Below, piece by piece: positions 25,101 through 35,100 of a stretch of DNA of 64,000 nt. Location of the stretch: assembly GCF_029318685.1 (NCBI RefSeq), contig NZ_CP119677.1, positions 4,579,001 to 4,643,000 of the forward strand, written 5' to 3'. This DNA comes from Ruminiclostridium papyrosolvens DSM 2782 (lineage in GTDB: Bacteria > Bacillota > Clostridia > Acetivibrionales > DSM-1351). Position 1 is the first letter of the stretch. Each line of letters begins with the position of its first letter. The translations under genes were made by a program, and so were the position numbers. The notes under the pieces are model-generated. The model did no database searches. It was given only the letters and a program-made list of their open reading frames with translations, and had not been told where the DNA came from.

Positions 25101-26103
25101 CTTCAATATCCGGCGTAGTAACTCCTACAGTGTATCCATCATTATTTACTGCGGTTCCTTTTATTACAGCAATTATATTGTCCTTATCCTTTATAGCTTT
25201 ATCCAGAGACTTTAGGATTACAGCCCCACCGCCTTCTCCCGGTACGTATCCATCTGCATTTTTGTCAAAGGTTTTGCATTTACCCTCAGGGGACAATGCA
25301 TTTATCTGACTTAAATAAACGTAAGTATTAGGATCTACTATTACTTCAATTCCTCCTGCTATAGACATATCGCAGTCCCCGTTAATTATACTTTGACAGG
25401 CAAGATGTATGCTTACCAAAGAGGAAGAACATGCTGTATCAACCGCCATTGAAGGCCCCTTGAGGTCTAAATAATTTGAAACTGCTGCTGCTACCATATT
25501 TGGCGCCTTTCCAAGCAGTACTGAACGTATAAATTCAATGCTGTCCTTTCGGGACATGTCGGACATATTCTTATTGCTTACAAAGGTTTCAGTATTATAT
25601 ACATTTCCTCTGACCCCAACAAATACTCCTATGTCATCTCCCCTTCTGCTGTCACGACTGCCATAGCCTGCGTTCTCCAAAGCTTCCCAGCAAAGATGTA
25701 AAAATAATCTTTGCTGAGGGTCTGTTACCATTGAACTTATCTCGGATTGATTGAAGAAATCTGAATCAAACTTGTTTGCCCTTCCGGCAAAGCTTCCCCA
25801 CTTACTATAACTTTTCAGAGCCTTCCTATCAGCACTGTATCTTTTTTCCTTATCCCATCGATATTCAGGCACCTCTTCCAGACAATCTATACCCTGCTCA
25901 ATATTGAGCCAAAATTCCTGAAGATTTTCTGACTTTCCAAAATTACATGACATACCTATAACAGCTATATCCTTAATACTGTTTTCTGAAGCCGGTCTGT
26001 CATTCATTTCTGCCTGGTGTTCTCTTATTATTGATTCAGCAATCTTACTATCCAGCTCTTTATTAGCTACATTTTTAAATATAAATTCAAGAAATTTTTT
26101 CAT
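16156..26103 (-). CDS. type I PKS, two modules (PKS III)
   Basis: 3315 residues. N-terminal docking helices 1-35. Module 1: KS about 45-480 (Cys225), AT about 580-925 (GQGSQ, Ser676 in GHSIGEY, HPFH, malonyl-like), DH about 948-1225 (NHVVGDNVIMPG, HPGILDGALQ), KR about 1240-1720 (GGLGGIG; Tyr1646 present but Ala1633 in place of Ser), ACP (DAGLDSIT). Module 2: KS about 1875-2300 (Cys2042, DTQCSSS), AT remnant about 2305-2625, KR about 2660-3140 (GGATGIG, FSSIAAL, SDYSSAN, intact), ACP (EYGMDSLA), C-terminal docking helix (KLYEGTINTKDAKEKI). GGAGGGG precedes the ATG, which overlaps the previous stop. Expected work: an alkene-forming or keto module, depending on its KR, then a hydroxyl-forming module that needs an AT from elsewhere. 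Confidence 0.93.
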   Translation of the reverse strand: MKKFLEFIFKNVANKELDSKIAESIIREHQAEMNDRPASENSIKDIAVIGMSCNFGKSENLQEFWLNIEQGIDCLEEVPEYRWDKEKRYSADRKALKSYSKWGSFAGRANKFDSDFFNQSEISSMVTDPQQRLFLHLCWEALENAGYGSRDSRRGDDIGVFVGVRGNVYNTETFVSNKNMSDMSRKDSIEFIRSVLLGKAPNMVAAAVSNYLDLKGPSMAVDTACSSSLVSIHLACQSIINGDCDMSIAGGIEVIVDPNTYVYLSQINALSPEGKCKTFDKNADGYVPGEGGGAVILKSLDKAIKDKDNIIAVIKGTAVNNDGYTVGVTTPDIEGQKRVIKKAYRKAGVKPDSVTLIEAHGTGTFLGDPTEFRALTEVFRENTDKFNFCALGTVKSNIGHLHSAAGIASFIKIALALNKGRIPATLNCNEPNPRFNLISSPFYISDKTTNWEVDKIKRRAGISSFGFGGTNCHIVLEEHPSEYTKKEAETIENHLAVYSAKDNEALKRVICNNLEYLNSNFVQPEDYSYTLNTGRELFEKRICVSFKNVEELRGKLSALIDDKEKQFSLSENAASKSSETPKTALVFPGQGSQYYGMAKELYIRAESFREAFNKCDTAFSKYLGQSIKEIIYSSDVSKDLINQTAITQPVVFAIDYSMGRMWLDLGIKPDAVLGHSIGEYAAACIAGVFTLEEAARIVVKRAALMNSIDCNGGMMVVFADEATVRKVSGDTLPKLEAGISIAAINGPSNIVISGTNKDLEIVKSKLSTLNINTRELAVSHPFHSKLMAPILEEFRNEFNSIKMKRAQIPLVSNLTGDFKYNFDADYWQEHIIEPVRFYQSIVFLTDNNYDIFIEAGPGTTAATMLKRIEQCSQKVIIPTLNKYDSDWDSLTGAISTVIKEGLEINFNVLYSKRNKIELPTYPFSYREYWINQERSSDIKHSSEEHKNTNGLAYALFDNIKIVSENEIHLEKTVTTEDLEVIRNHVVGDNVIMPGVCFWEMAQIASLFGYGKVPVALKRITYPSALIIDKKENSRYRLILDKEKGKFTVSAYNKKSEQLWEQVALGTIEEVNTADNSLTDISGIKKRLNYRYFSGRELNEKFKEKGLFYGEKFYSVTNAWGGQNEALTELRFKADMLSENYMYHPGILDGALQGIALVQEVAEDTRTFIPYRVEQIDFYGRLPEDCFGYVSLVKYNTEKGIIEFNVSITDIYGNVKISIKKMCLKAVNMQSNEAIVTREKQIKEYYTPYWTEIEKEQIKPLTLKTLLVFEDIKGKDSPLVKFYENRGCKVIKVSKEFSYKKINEDQYNINPYNKEDYQNLFSSLHKDGIAAEGIIYAFDLNRQEVADNHFAAVEDMAGGKVLGLIALINSMRVYNLDETHIAVVTSNAFIVNSHDKGYNYPQAAVAGLIRTIPHEYGNIKGVLIDIEENSLENERTLKLIADYLMNQYKKEIVSIRNGRLFAQTFKKENFCINQDMNLPLQDQGVYVIAGGLGGIGLEIAKAIAAKVKARLILIGRSPFPERSKWQSHETEENKALLKKIKSIQDIEAKGSQVITLAVDVCNEKQLTSALESIRTKFDHINGVINAAGILEDALINRVTKEVYEKVTKAKILGSCLLDYATNKDNLDFFVIFSAMVTYFGNAGQAAYSCANAFEDSFAAYRNFVKGKKTIVINWGVWEEVGLVADSVSKKSLEERGIIPLSTSEAIEGFYSCLTEKHFQFGIGKLSKDLENKLISRLITTKLSRSISNSLSGHFTMDIEKLLKEYLLKKINELRENSSKPMNYKTSFLDAGLDSITIVNFTENFENETGIKLYPTVLFEYPTIQELSKYLLKNNNSVLDKILNENLILGDEKTDYAEIENTETEVVSEKEQNLILSTDIAVIGMSGSFPGASNVNEYWQNLMNGINCVKEVPSERWDWREYYHPDKQKGKTYCKWGGFIDEIDLFDPLFFNLSPKEATVLDPQQRFLLKATWETLEDAGYADGKLFGTRTGVFVGVSNHNYFDEAFDEDNNYSGLATANAIAANRLSYFFDLKGPSMSIDTQCSSSLVALHEACKSIIIGESDYAIAGGVNFLIPKDYYILLSQMEAVSKDGSCKTFDKKANGFISGEGVGVLLLKRLSDAITDRDNIHCVIKATEVNHDGKSGSLTAPNSKSQSELIKRCIGKAKVNPETITYIETHGTGTSLGDPIEIKGLTEAFTEYTDKRSYCALGAVKSNIGHLESAAGMAGIIKVIMAMKNKTIPGNLHFEEKNAFIDFANSPFYVLDKPIKWQTYGNPMRAGISSFGMGGTNGHVILEQAPEYKKYDSSDENNVSYPVVLSAKSYSALKKSIIKLTEYLEDKPHLQIKDISYTLNTGRYNFNYRVAIVAASVAELTYSLQQISSNNFEYWQSHKIFYGSTNGNDAISHLTASEDEIVKAVVVIPTHDRSIFNNIVKFTNKYFQKNRVFMEVLDEYEKAVNKIGMSIKKCLQPEVVCLDNEAKIFTFAFTVSMIKFLETLGIKTVQVIAPDNSEIIMAASEKRRSPEECIRKVLENNEEGTLNASQVIDSNYIINLGRRDYLDILGIPDEQAGIFNILEDESFDTDSVNTLISKIYVKGGKINFNAIYSDSERKTSLPTYSFQPKSYWNRKKLKDVSREEIVAVTEAKHDVQKAQDYFYKWFWQEVKENTPLTFENSFVWVVFCDKQELYANIRESLKTRNQKVILVFADDKYYKKDSCNYTINSYLEEDYKVLFKDIIKDFGRVDTVINLWAYTNTEFQETTYASVYGLLGIALGLNANLKGNTEVNLISITNHSLEVEDIDKGKISVGGYPVHMLSRLISAEIKNIAARSIDFNGLEASKEVVEDVIFKYSLTKNGFSELAYRHGKAYIRMLKKNTLQKPEILNSVWKDGGVYVITGGATGIGAEIGLHIAKKVKAAVILIGRTKLPEKSEFREYLERGDQKAVIEKIENIIKIQEAGAKVEYYNGDISDELKTIEILDNISKRFGHITGILHCAGAKRDGIITAKSFKDFQYAIAAKVSGISNIKKAIEGKSVDFVVAFSSIAALYGTPGQSDYSSANALMDAFINDWSGNTETFVTSINWTLWDGAGMDIPLLAKRKMENDGLLPLEISDGITALERLLQDRKASNYIVMKLSESDKFIKDLFESKMRNPMSDKNGLFLSGTQSSKNMSVHKTTNTFEKETKEFLLKMLSELLYLEATDIDTSRGLDEYGMDSLAIKEALAALEKQYDTVLEPSLFEENPTIDKLVVYLADRLSKNIQYQTEEAFNNSGESEISEDIATDSDEDKIEHLLCKLYEGTINTKDAKEKIARLLSVSED
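18230..19190 (-). other. vestigial acyltransferase region, module III-2
   Basis: It retains the KS-to-AT linker and the closing LPTYSFQPKSYW, plus LETLGIKTVQVIAPDNSEI where the AT nucleophile elbow should stand. GHSxG is replaced by APDNS out of register, and no xxFH motif follows. An eroded AT. Confidence 0.68.
26100..26103 (-). other. ATGA stop/start overlap, PKS II to PKS III
   Basis: The TGA of PKS II and the ATG of PKS III share bases, with GGAGGGG just upstream. This implies coupled translation and near-equal amounts of two proteins that must dock. Confidence 0.85.
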
Positions 26104-29100
26104 GATTCCCCTCCAAAAATTTTAAGAGCTTCATCTACAGCTATTTCCCCTTTATATATGTTGTCCAGTAAACGGACTAAATCTGTCTCATTATTTTCAG
26201 TCTGCTGAGACAGCTTAACTTCGTCACTTAAAGTTTCACGCTCATGCTTGTTTTCACCGGAAATTTCAGTCCCGACTTCAATAACCCTGTACTCTTCCAT
26301 AAGGAAGTCGGCTAATGCATTAATAGTCGGATACTCCAGTATAATAGAAGGATGCAGGAATATTTTGTATTTACGTTCTATTACAGCAACTATATCTGCA
26401 ACTATAACGGAATCAATGCCATACTCTGAAAAATTCGTGTATTCGCTTATTTGTGAGACTTCTATTTGTAAAAATTCAACAAGCAGTCCCTTTAAATATT
26501 CCTTCAAGCTTTCTCTTGAAGCAGCTTTGTCAACATCAGAGGTTTTCATATCAGCAGCTTTTTCAAATGTCAATGTTTCCTCCTCTTTGAACAAACCATT
26601 TAAAGAAAAATCACTTTTATCGGTATTAAGCACAATTAAGTTTCCACAATTTTTAGACTTAATTACTGCATCAAATATCTTTAGTCCCATGTCACTACTT
26701 ATTGAAAAATCTTCCCCGCCATAAGCCTTTTTTGCTCCAAGTCCTACGCCTTCCCATAAAGGCCAGCTCACTGAAACTACCTTTTTCCCCGAATTTTGCG
26801 CTAGGGCTTTTGCGTATTCGTTCATATAGAAATTTGCAGCTGCATAATCGCATAGAGTAGCGCCTAACTTTCCATTAAGTCCGGAAATTGATGAGCATAA
26901 TATCATGAAGTCAGGCAGAATATTCATAAAAGCTCTTCCGATATTCATTGTCCCCTGAAATTTAGGACTTATTGTTTTTGCAAAAGACTCATAGGTTTTA
27001 GTTCTTAAAGTTCTATTCACACTGTCAACAAGTCCGGCGCAATGTACTATACCTGTTATCCTTCCGTATTTACTTGTAATTTCTTTAACAACTGAATCCA
27101 GTGACTCCGGATTTGAAACGTCCGATTTCCTGTACTCAATTGCAGTATTGTTTTTAATATCTCTATTTATGTTATTCAGCTTTTCTAACTCGGATATAGC
27201 CTTACTATCAGTTAACTCCTTTATATCCCTTCTGCCCGTGAGGTATACTGCCTCTGCATTATTTCTGATAAAATACTCTGCAAATATGGCCCCTAACCCG
27301 CTCAAACCACCGGTTATAAGGTAAACTCCTCCATCTGTACTGCAACCGGTTTCGTTTATATTCCCTTCAAACTCACGGGTTATTCTTATAAAGCGCTCAT
27401 TATTTCTATAGGATATTTCTTTAAATTTACTTCTGAAAGTTGATAATTCATAAATCAACTTATTTGCAAAGTCTTCATTGCTTATGTTTCTATTAAAATC
27501 TATTGCTAAGGAGGATATATTTTTCACTTCGTATGGGATATTTCTATCTAAACCAACTAATAAAGCACTTTCGGGAACTACGGACTTATCTGCTGGTACA
27601 GCCAATCCATTAAAGGTTGCCGATATAAGCTTTAAGCTATGAATTATTTTGGCAGCAAGGATTGCTTTAGCAAGATACATATGTACAAAAACTCCTGAGT
27701 CGGTATTTAATTCGCTCCCCAATAATTCATTTCGCTCATGAAGAGGTATGTGAATAACTCCTCTAAACTTCTCACCTGATTTTAAGTAAATATCCTGCAT
27801 CAACTTTTCATAATCTTCTGAATTAGAGTAATTTATGGTATAGCCATAAGCCTCGGCATTATAGAATAGTCCTTTTTTTACTCTGACTACAGTACTTCCT
27901 TTATGCCTTAAATATTCTTCTAAAATATTAAGCTTAATATCATCTTCACCTATTAGTGCATAGGTACCTTTAAAAATGTTCTTATCCTCTGGTTCCTTAT
28001 TTTCTGATGTTTTAACCCACTGCTGTTCAAATAAGTACCTTTGGCATTGGGGAGGGGCAAAAGTCTTTTGCTTGACTTCCTTAACGCATCTTAATTCTCC
28101 GGAGGTAATAGTATAAAAACACATAGAGCAGGAAGTACAAGCTCCCTCCTTATTTGCTTTTAAATCTTTAATAAAATCCGAACTATTTATAAACGGTCTT
28201 CCTATGCCAACAAAGTCAGCAAATGAGTTAGTAAGCAAATCTTCTATCTGCTCCAGCCTGCGTATTCCTCCGGTGATTATTATAGGGATACCAGCTGTCT
28301 CTTTAATTGTAGCCAGAATCTTTTTATACTCAGGCAAATAGCAGGATTTTAATACCTCTTCTCTGCTTAAAATCCCCCCACTAAGTTCAACAATATCAAA
28401 TCGGTTATCCTCTAAAGTCTTTATAATATTAACCAGCTCTTCTATATCTATTCCATTCTTACCACTTGGCATATCAATTTTGATACCTATTATAAAATCA
28501 TCTCCAAGTGTCTTTCTGATTCCGTCAGCAATACTTATGATTAAAGCAGTTCGGTTCTTGGTGCATCCGCCCCAATTATCACTGCGTGTATTTAATAACG
28601 GAGATAAGAAGTTGGACAATAAGTAACCGTGGGCAGCATGAAGCTGTATACCGTCAGCTCCGCCATTTTTAGCAGCAACAGCGGCTTCAATAAATCTGCC
28701 TGCTAATTCATTTATCTCTTCTTCAGATAGCTTATCTATTGACTTTACTCCCCCATGGTTAAGTTGCACCAGTAACAGAGAACCGTCTGACTTCAAAAGC
28801 TCCGAAAGCCTTTTAAGCTGGTATGTTTGATTGTTTACACTGTTCAATACAACTTCATTTCCATTCTTTCTTCCTTTTAAGTCAACAATACAGTTTCCTA
28901 TGATTTTTATTCCTGAGCCGATAGAACTCCAGCTTTTATATTTATTAATATAGTTTTCAGTAATTAACCCGTCCTTATCAGCCATACCAATTTCAATAGC
29001 AGACTTAACAATTCTATTGGATGCTGTTAATCCTTTTAACGTATATGGTCTTTCAAAACTTTTTACTTCTGCCTTTGGTTCAGTATTAATTGCCCAATAG

Positions 29101-32100
29101 GATTTGTTATCAAAAACATATGTAGGCAAATCCATAGTTTTCCCATTGAACAGACAAGAGAATTTTTCAAAATCCACATCAACACCCAGAGTATATATCC
29201 TTCCAATTAATGATATAATGGAATACCACTCTGTAGCACCAGTCTGAAAAAATGGTAATATATTGATTGATGTACCGTCAAAGCTTACATTTTCTAGTAT
29301 ACTGTCAGTGTAAAAATCATCCGGCCCAAGTTCAATTGTTACTACTTTAGTATCCTGTTCTTCCCCCGACTGATATAAATCCTTGATAGCATCAAATTCC
29401 ACAATCTGAGTTTCAGTAAACTTCATATACTGTATTTCTACAGCTTCGTTTATGTCTATTCCATGTTTATACGCTATTTCACTAATTGCTTCTTTTAAAC
29501 TAATCCGACCCGAAAGTACTCTTGCAGGTAAACCAGTTTTTTCTGCGGAAACTACCACGGCAGCATTAACATTAAAGTCCATCAGTATTTTAGCCATTGA
29601 TACTTGTAGTGCTAACGCTATAACTTCCTGTAGTGCTTTATTTATAGTGCTTGTAGAATTGATTTCGTCCAATCCCAATAAGGCTTTTATATATTCAACA
29701 GTTTCCTTGAACATAACATTTTTACTTATAGTCTCAATGTTATTAACCTCAAAAGTTCTGTCAGATATTAGGTATACAACTTTTGCCTTCTTATATCTTG
29801 AAGTTTCAGCTGTTACTAAGGAGTAATTTATAGCAGCTGAACTTTGTTGCCTCACTGTAAAATCATTTTTTAATACTTCCTTCATAAGCTTATATAGTTT
29901 TTCTGTACTGTTAGCTACTATAGAGAGCCTATTTGAAAAATGATTTCTGTTCACACTCATAGTGTGGCAAATATCCTCCAAGCTTAAATGAATATTATTC
30001 CCAATGTAATTACATATTTTCTCCATTGTAAGCTTCAAAGAATGTTGTGACTTGGCAGATATAGTAAATAAGTTAAATGGAACTTCCGGATGTCCCGGAA
30101 TTCTTTCCATACTTAATTTTGGTGCCTCTTCTATAATCGTGTGACAATTGGTTCCTCCCATACCAAAGGAACTTATTCCCGCCCTCATTAGCTCATTGCT
30201 TTTCCATGCAATAGGCCTATCTGCTATATAGAAAGGAGTTTCATTGAAATTAATGTAGCTGTTAGGTTGATTAAAGTTAATGGTTGGCGGAATAATCCTG
30301 TTCTTTATTGCAAGAACAGCTTTTATAATACCTGCAATACCTGCTGTTGACTCTAAGTGCCCTATATTTGTTTTCAAAGAACCAATTGCACAAAATGATT
30401 TTTTGTCGGTAAATTTTTCAAAGCTCTTAGTAAGTGCAGATACTTCAACAGGGTCTCCTAAACTTGTTCCTGTACCATGGGCTTCAATAAATGACAAGGT
30501 TTCCGGATTTATATCAGCTTTCATCATACCTTCTGTTATGGCCATATATTGAGAATTAGCATTAGGAGCACTTGTATTGCTGGATTTACCGTCATGAGTC
30601 ACCGCTACACTCTTTATAACCGCATGTATATTATCATTATCTTTTAAAGCTTTAGATAAAGGCTTTAACAGTAATGCAGTGCTGCCTTCCCCTGATATAA
30701 AACCGTTTGCTGTCTTATCAAAGGTTTTACATTTACCGTCTGGAGAAATTGCCTTAACCTGACTGAGAAGCACGTAATATTCCTTAGGTATAATCACATT
30801 AACTCCCCCGGCAATTGCCATTTCACACTCACCCGACAATATGCTTTGGCACGCGTAGTTTAGTGCCACCATAGAAGATGAGCACTGAGTATCAATAGTA
30901 AGACTCGGCCCTGTAAAATTCATAAAATAAGATAATCTGTTAGCAACCATAGCATTTGAGGTACTCAAGGTGCAGAATGAATCATTTCTGTCATAGGAAA
31001 TGTTGTGGTAGTTATGGTTTGATACACCGGCAAAGACACCTACCCTCAAGTCTGATAATCTTTTTGCCGTATATCCGCCATTTTCAATAGCACTCCAGGC
31101 AGTCTCTAAAAACAGTCTCTGCTGTGGGTCCATTCTTTTGGCTTCTCTCACGGAAATATTGAAAAACTGCGGGTCAAACTTATCAAAATTGTCTACTAAG
31201 CCAGCCCATTTGCAATAGGTTTTGTCTTTACCGGGAATACTGCTGTACACCTCTGAATCATTCCAGCGTTCAATACTAATATCCTTTATACTTGAAACGC
31301 CCTTTATCAGATTATCCCACAACTTATATACATCATCTGCCCCCGGGAAGATACCCGCCATACCCACTATTGCGATATCCTTCTCAGAGTAATACGGCAT
31401 CACGGCTTCCGGAGTTTCCTGTCTATATTCCTCTGTTATTACTGCTGCTTCTGATAGCTCTATTACTTCCTCTGCCTCTATTTCAGCGTCGTCCATTGGT
31501 GCTGTTTTCTTATTTGAGTTTATAAATTTAGCAATACTGTTAAAATGTTTTTCACATAGATAGGCAGCCAAAGCATCAATAGTCTGGTATTCAAAAAACA
31601 CTGTCGGGTAAAGACTTATTTCTATTTCTTTCTCTATTATCCCTGACAAAGCAACTAGAGATAAAGAATCCAGACCTAATTCCAAAAACCCTACGTCTGA
31701 GTCAACCGATGACTTTTCAATGCCGGATACTTCTAAGATTTTCAGGATTATAGTTTCTTTTGTAAATTCCAATACACTGTCATAGCTTATGCCTTCCTTT
31801 TGTGGAAGTGATTTAGTTTTCTGTGCTATTGGTATTGTTTTAACTCTTTCCGTCGGCTTTACCATTTGGTTAGCTTGGCTTGTACTACTAATAGAGTCAA
31901 CTTTCTCTTTTATACCCTCTGCTATTATGATGGAATATGGATATCTCACACTTTTTCTATCCTTTAAAGGCAGGGTGCTTATTCTGCTGAAACCTAATTT
32001 ATTTAAGCATGTCCTCCATTCGTATGGAGTTAATAATGTAGAATTTTTTCTTAAATCAGCATCTTCAAATTTCCACCAACCCTCTGTCAATCCAAACACC

Positions 32101-35100
32101 AAATCAGCAAAGCCTGTTATCATAGTAGTCTCCAGCATAACTACAACAGCGTTGCTCTTCATAACCTTCATTACATTATTAAAGGTATTAGACAAGCTTG
32201 CAGTAGCATGCAATACATTTGCGGCAATTATGATATCAAAGGACTCCTTTTGAAGCCTTTGCATATAAGGCTCCTTTTCAATATCCAGCTGTGTATAATT
32301 AACAAAGGTATACTCCTTAAAGGATTCTGAGGCATGCTTTAGTAACACGGGTGAAATATCTGTAAATGTATACTCTACATCCAAGCCGTTTATTTCTTTA
32401 AGAATTTTTGCTGTACTTCCCCCTGTTCCACCGCCTATCTCAAGAATTTTTACTTTTTTCCCCGGCGCGTGAGAGGATACTATGCTTTTAACTACTTTCC
32501 CTATATAATGATTTTGAGGTGATGGTAAGTGATAAAGCTTTTCCATTATATTAATGTTTCCGCCCGGAAAAAGAACGCTCATTGCATTCAACTGTCCTGA
32601 TATCACTTCCCCATATTTTGAATAGCAATTATCTAAAATAATTGCATAAATATCCTCATTTTTATAGTTTTCCTTAAATTGCTGACTTAATATATTAATG
32701 CTGTTATAGCAGATATTTCCCTTACGCTTAAACTTCTTACTGCCTTTAGCTTGTATAAAGTCCATTTTTAACAATATATCAAGCATGGCATCAACAAGCC
32801 TGTCAAACTTAGGAAGGATTTTACAGGTTGTACGAATATTATCTGCTGTATGATAAACATCTTGTTCTACAAAAATTCCATTGGCTTTAAAATAGTCCAT
32901 AACAAAAACCGCACAAAGTATGTCTAAATCTCTTCCAAAATTGAATTCATAGCTTTGATTAACTTCCTTTATTAATCTGTCTAATTCAATATCATGCTTT
33001 AATATATTGCCTACGCAGGATGCTTCGTCGGACAAACTGTACCCTGAGTCAACTCTTTTTCCTTCTCTATATAAAAGTTCAGCTTGCTTTTCAGCCGACA
33101 TATGTCCTATACCCACCTGAGGCATGTCTGTAGAAATAACCTTATCAAAGGCATCTAAAGCTTCTTTAACTTCCATTGGAGCGAAGCCCTTCTCTTTTAA
33201 AGACTGAATATACATAGGTTTAGCCACAATTCCTATAGTTCCCCATATACCCCAATTGATTGTTAAAGTCCTTTTTCTTTTTACAAAATTTCTATAATAA
33301 GTAAAACTATCTTCAAAAAAGTTAGCGGAGGTATGATTACTCTGACCCATTATTCCTACATAGGAAACAAACCCTGAGAAAAGTATCATAAAATCTACCG
33401 GATCATTCTCAGTCAACTTATCAGCAAATACAGTACCCAGCATTTTTGGGTTTAAGACACTATAAAACTTCTCACTGTCCATATTTAATATAAGTGCATC
33501 CTGTAGTACTCCTGCTGCATGTATTATCCCATTTATTGAACCAAACTTATGTCTTACTTCGTCAAAGACAGCTTTCAAAGAATCATAATCTGTTATATCA
33601 GCTTTATAAAAAGCTAAGCGGGACCCCTTTGCCAATACTTCTTTAAATGCTGAAATATTGTCTTTAATTCTGCTGTTCATAAGGTCTTGAGAGTTTTGTA
33701 GCTTCCCCCATTGATTTACGTCGGGGAATTCACTTCTGGATATGACTATAAAATTTGCCTGCTCTTTGTCAGCCAAGTGTTTTATAATTTCAACTCCCAG
33801 TCCGCCCTGTCCACCCAGAACTATATAGGTTCCGCCCTTTCTGACAGTTATCTCATTAATAGCGTCTTGTTTAAGCTCTTTCACTTTTTCTATAACCATT
33901 ACAAATCTTTTGGCATTCCTATACGCTATAAATGCGTCCTTATCAATAGCAGAAAGTTCTGTCAGAATACTTCTTGAAATAGGCTGTACTTTGAAATCCT
34001 GACAGTCAAAATCAATATTAACTGCCTGTACTTGTTCAAACTCTAAAGGAATAGTTTTTATTACCCCTAAAACCTCTGATTTTTCGGGAAACAATACATC
34101 TTTCCCCTTTAGTGCCGGCTGACAGTTATTTGTTACTGTTATAAGCTTAAATTTACTATTGATTTTATTTTCCTTTATAGCACGTAGTAAATAAATGATA
34201 TCTAATGCGTGAGAGTGCTTGTTCAGATTGATATCACCTATAGCTTGTTCTACTCGGTTATAGTCATCTAAGGACCACAAGTATAATACATTATGTAACT
34301 GAAGGCTTTTTTGTTGTAATTTGTTCAGAACTAATACCAAGTCGCTATATTCGCCTTGAGTTACATTAAAGCTATGACCGTCATTATTTAAATTTCTATT
34401 GCTTCTATATACTTTATAAACATCATATCCGGAACTTTTTATTTCTGCTGCTATGTTATTATGCTGTTGGTTATCTTCGTCCATAAAGATTAAAACATTT
34501 TTATGTATTCCTGTAGTTTCTATACGAAGCAGCGGTTTTTCTATCCATGTGGGTTTAAACAATAGGTTATGGCAGGAAACATTCTTTTCTATCTTTTTAA
34601 AATGAATTCCATTAAATTTCATAATGACTTGTCCATTATTATCAGTCAAAATAACATCTGCTTTAAGAATTTCCGACCTATTGGAATCGCTAAAAATTTT
34701 TACTTTACTTTTATAATTTGTATCAAGCATTTTACCAAAAACAGATATTTTACTTATACAGAACGGCACATATTTGTCTTTAATATTGTTTTTAAAAAGT
34801 ATAGCTGAAACCACCTGCAATGCAGAATCCACTACACCCGGGTGAAACACTTTGCTGCAATCAGTACTATCCTCAATGGTTAGCTTTATTTCTCCTGATG
34901 CAGTGGTGCTTCCGGACACAATTTTGTTTATTCCTCTGTATAACGGGCCATAATGCAGCCCCACCGAGTCCATATATTCATAAATTTTATCAGCCTCTGA
35001 AGTTACTTGATTCTCATCAGCATAATTTTCATAATCATCCTTACTCTTTATAGGCTCATCCTCAAAGGAATATTGTCCCCCGGAGCATTCAATAAAGTTT

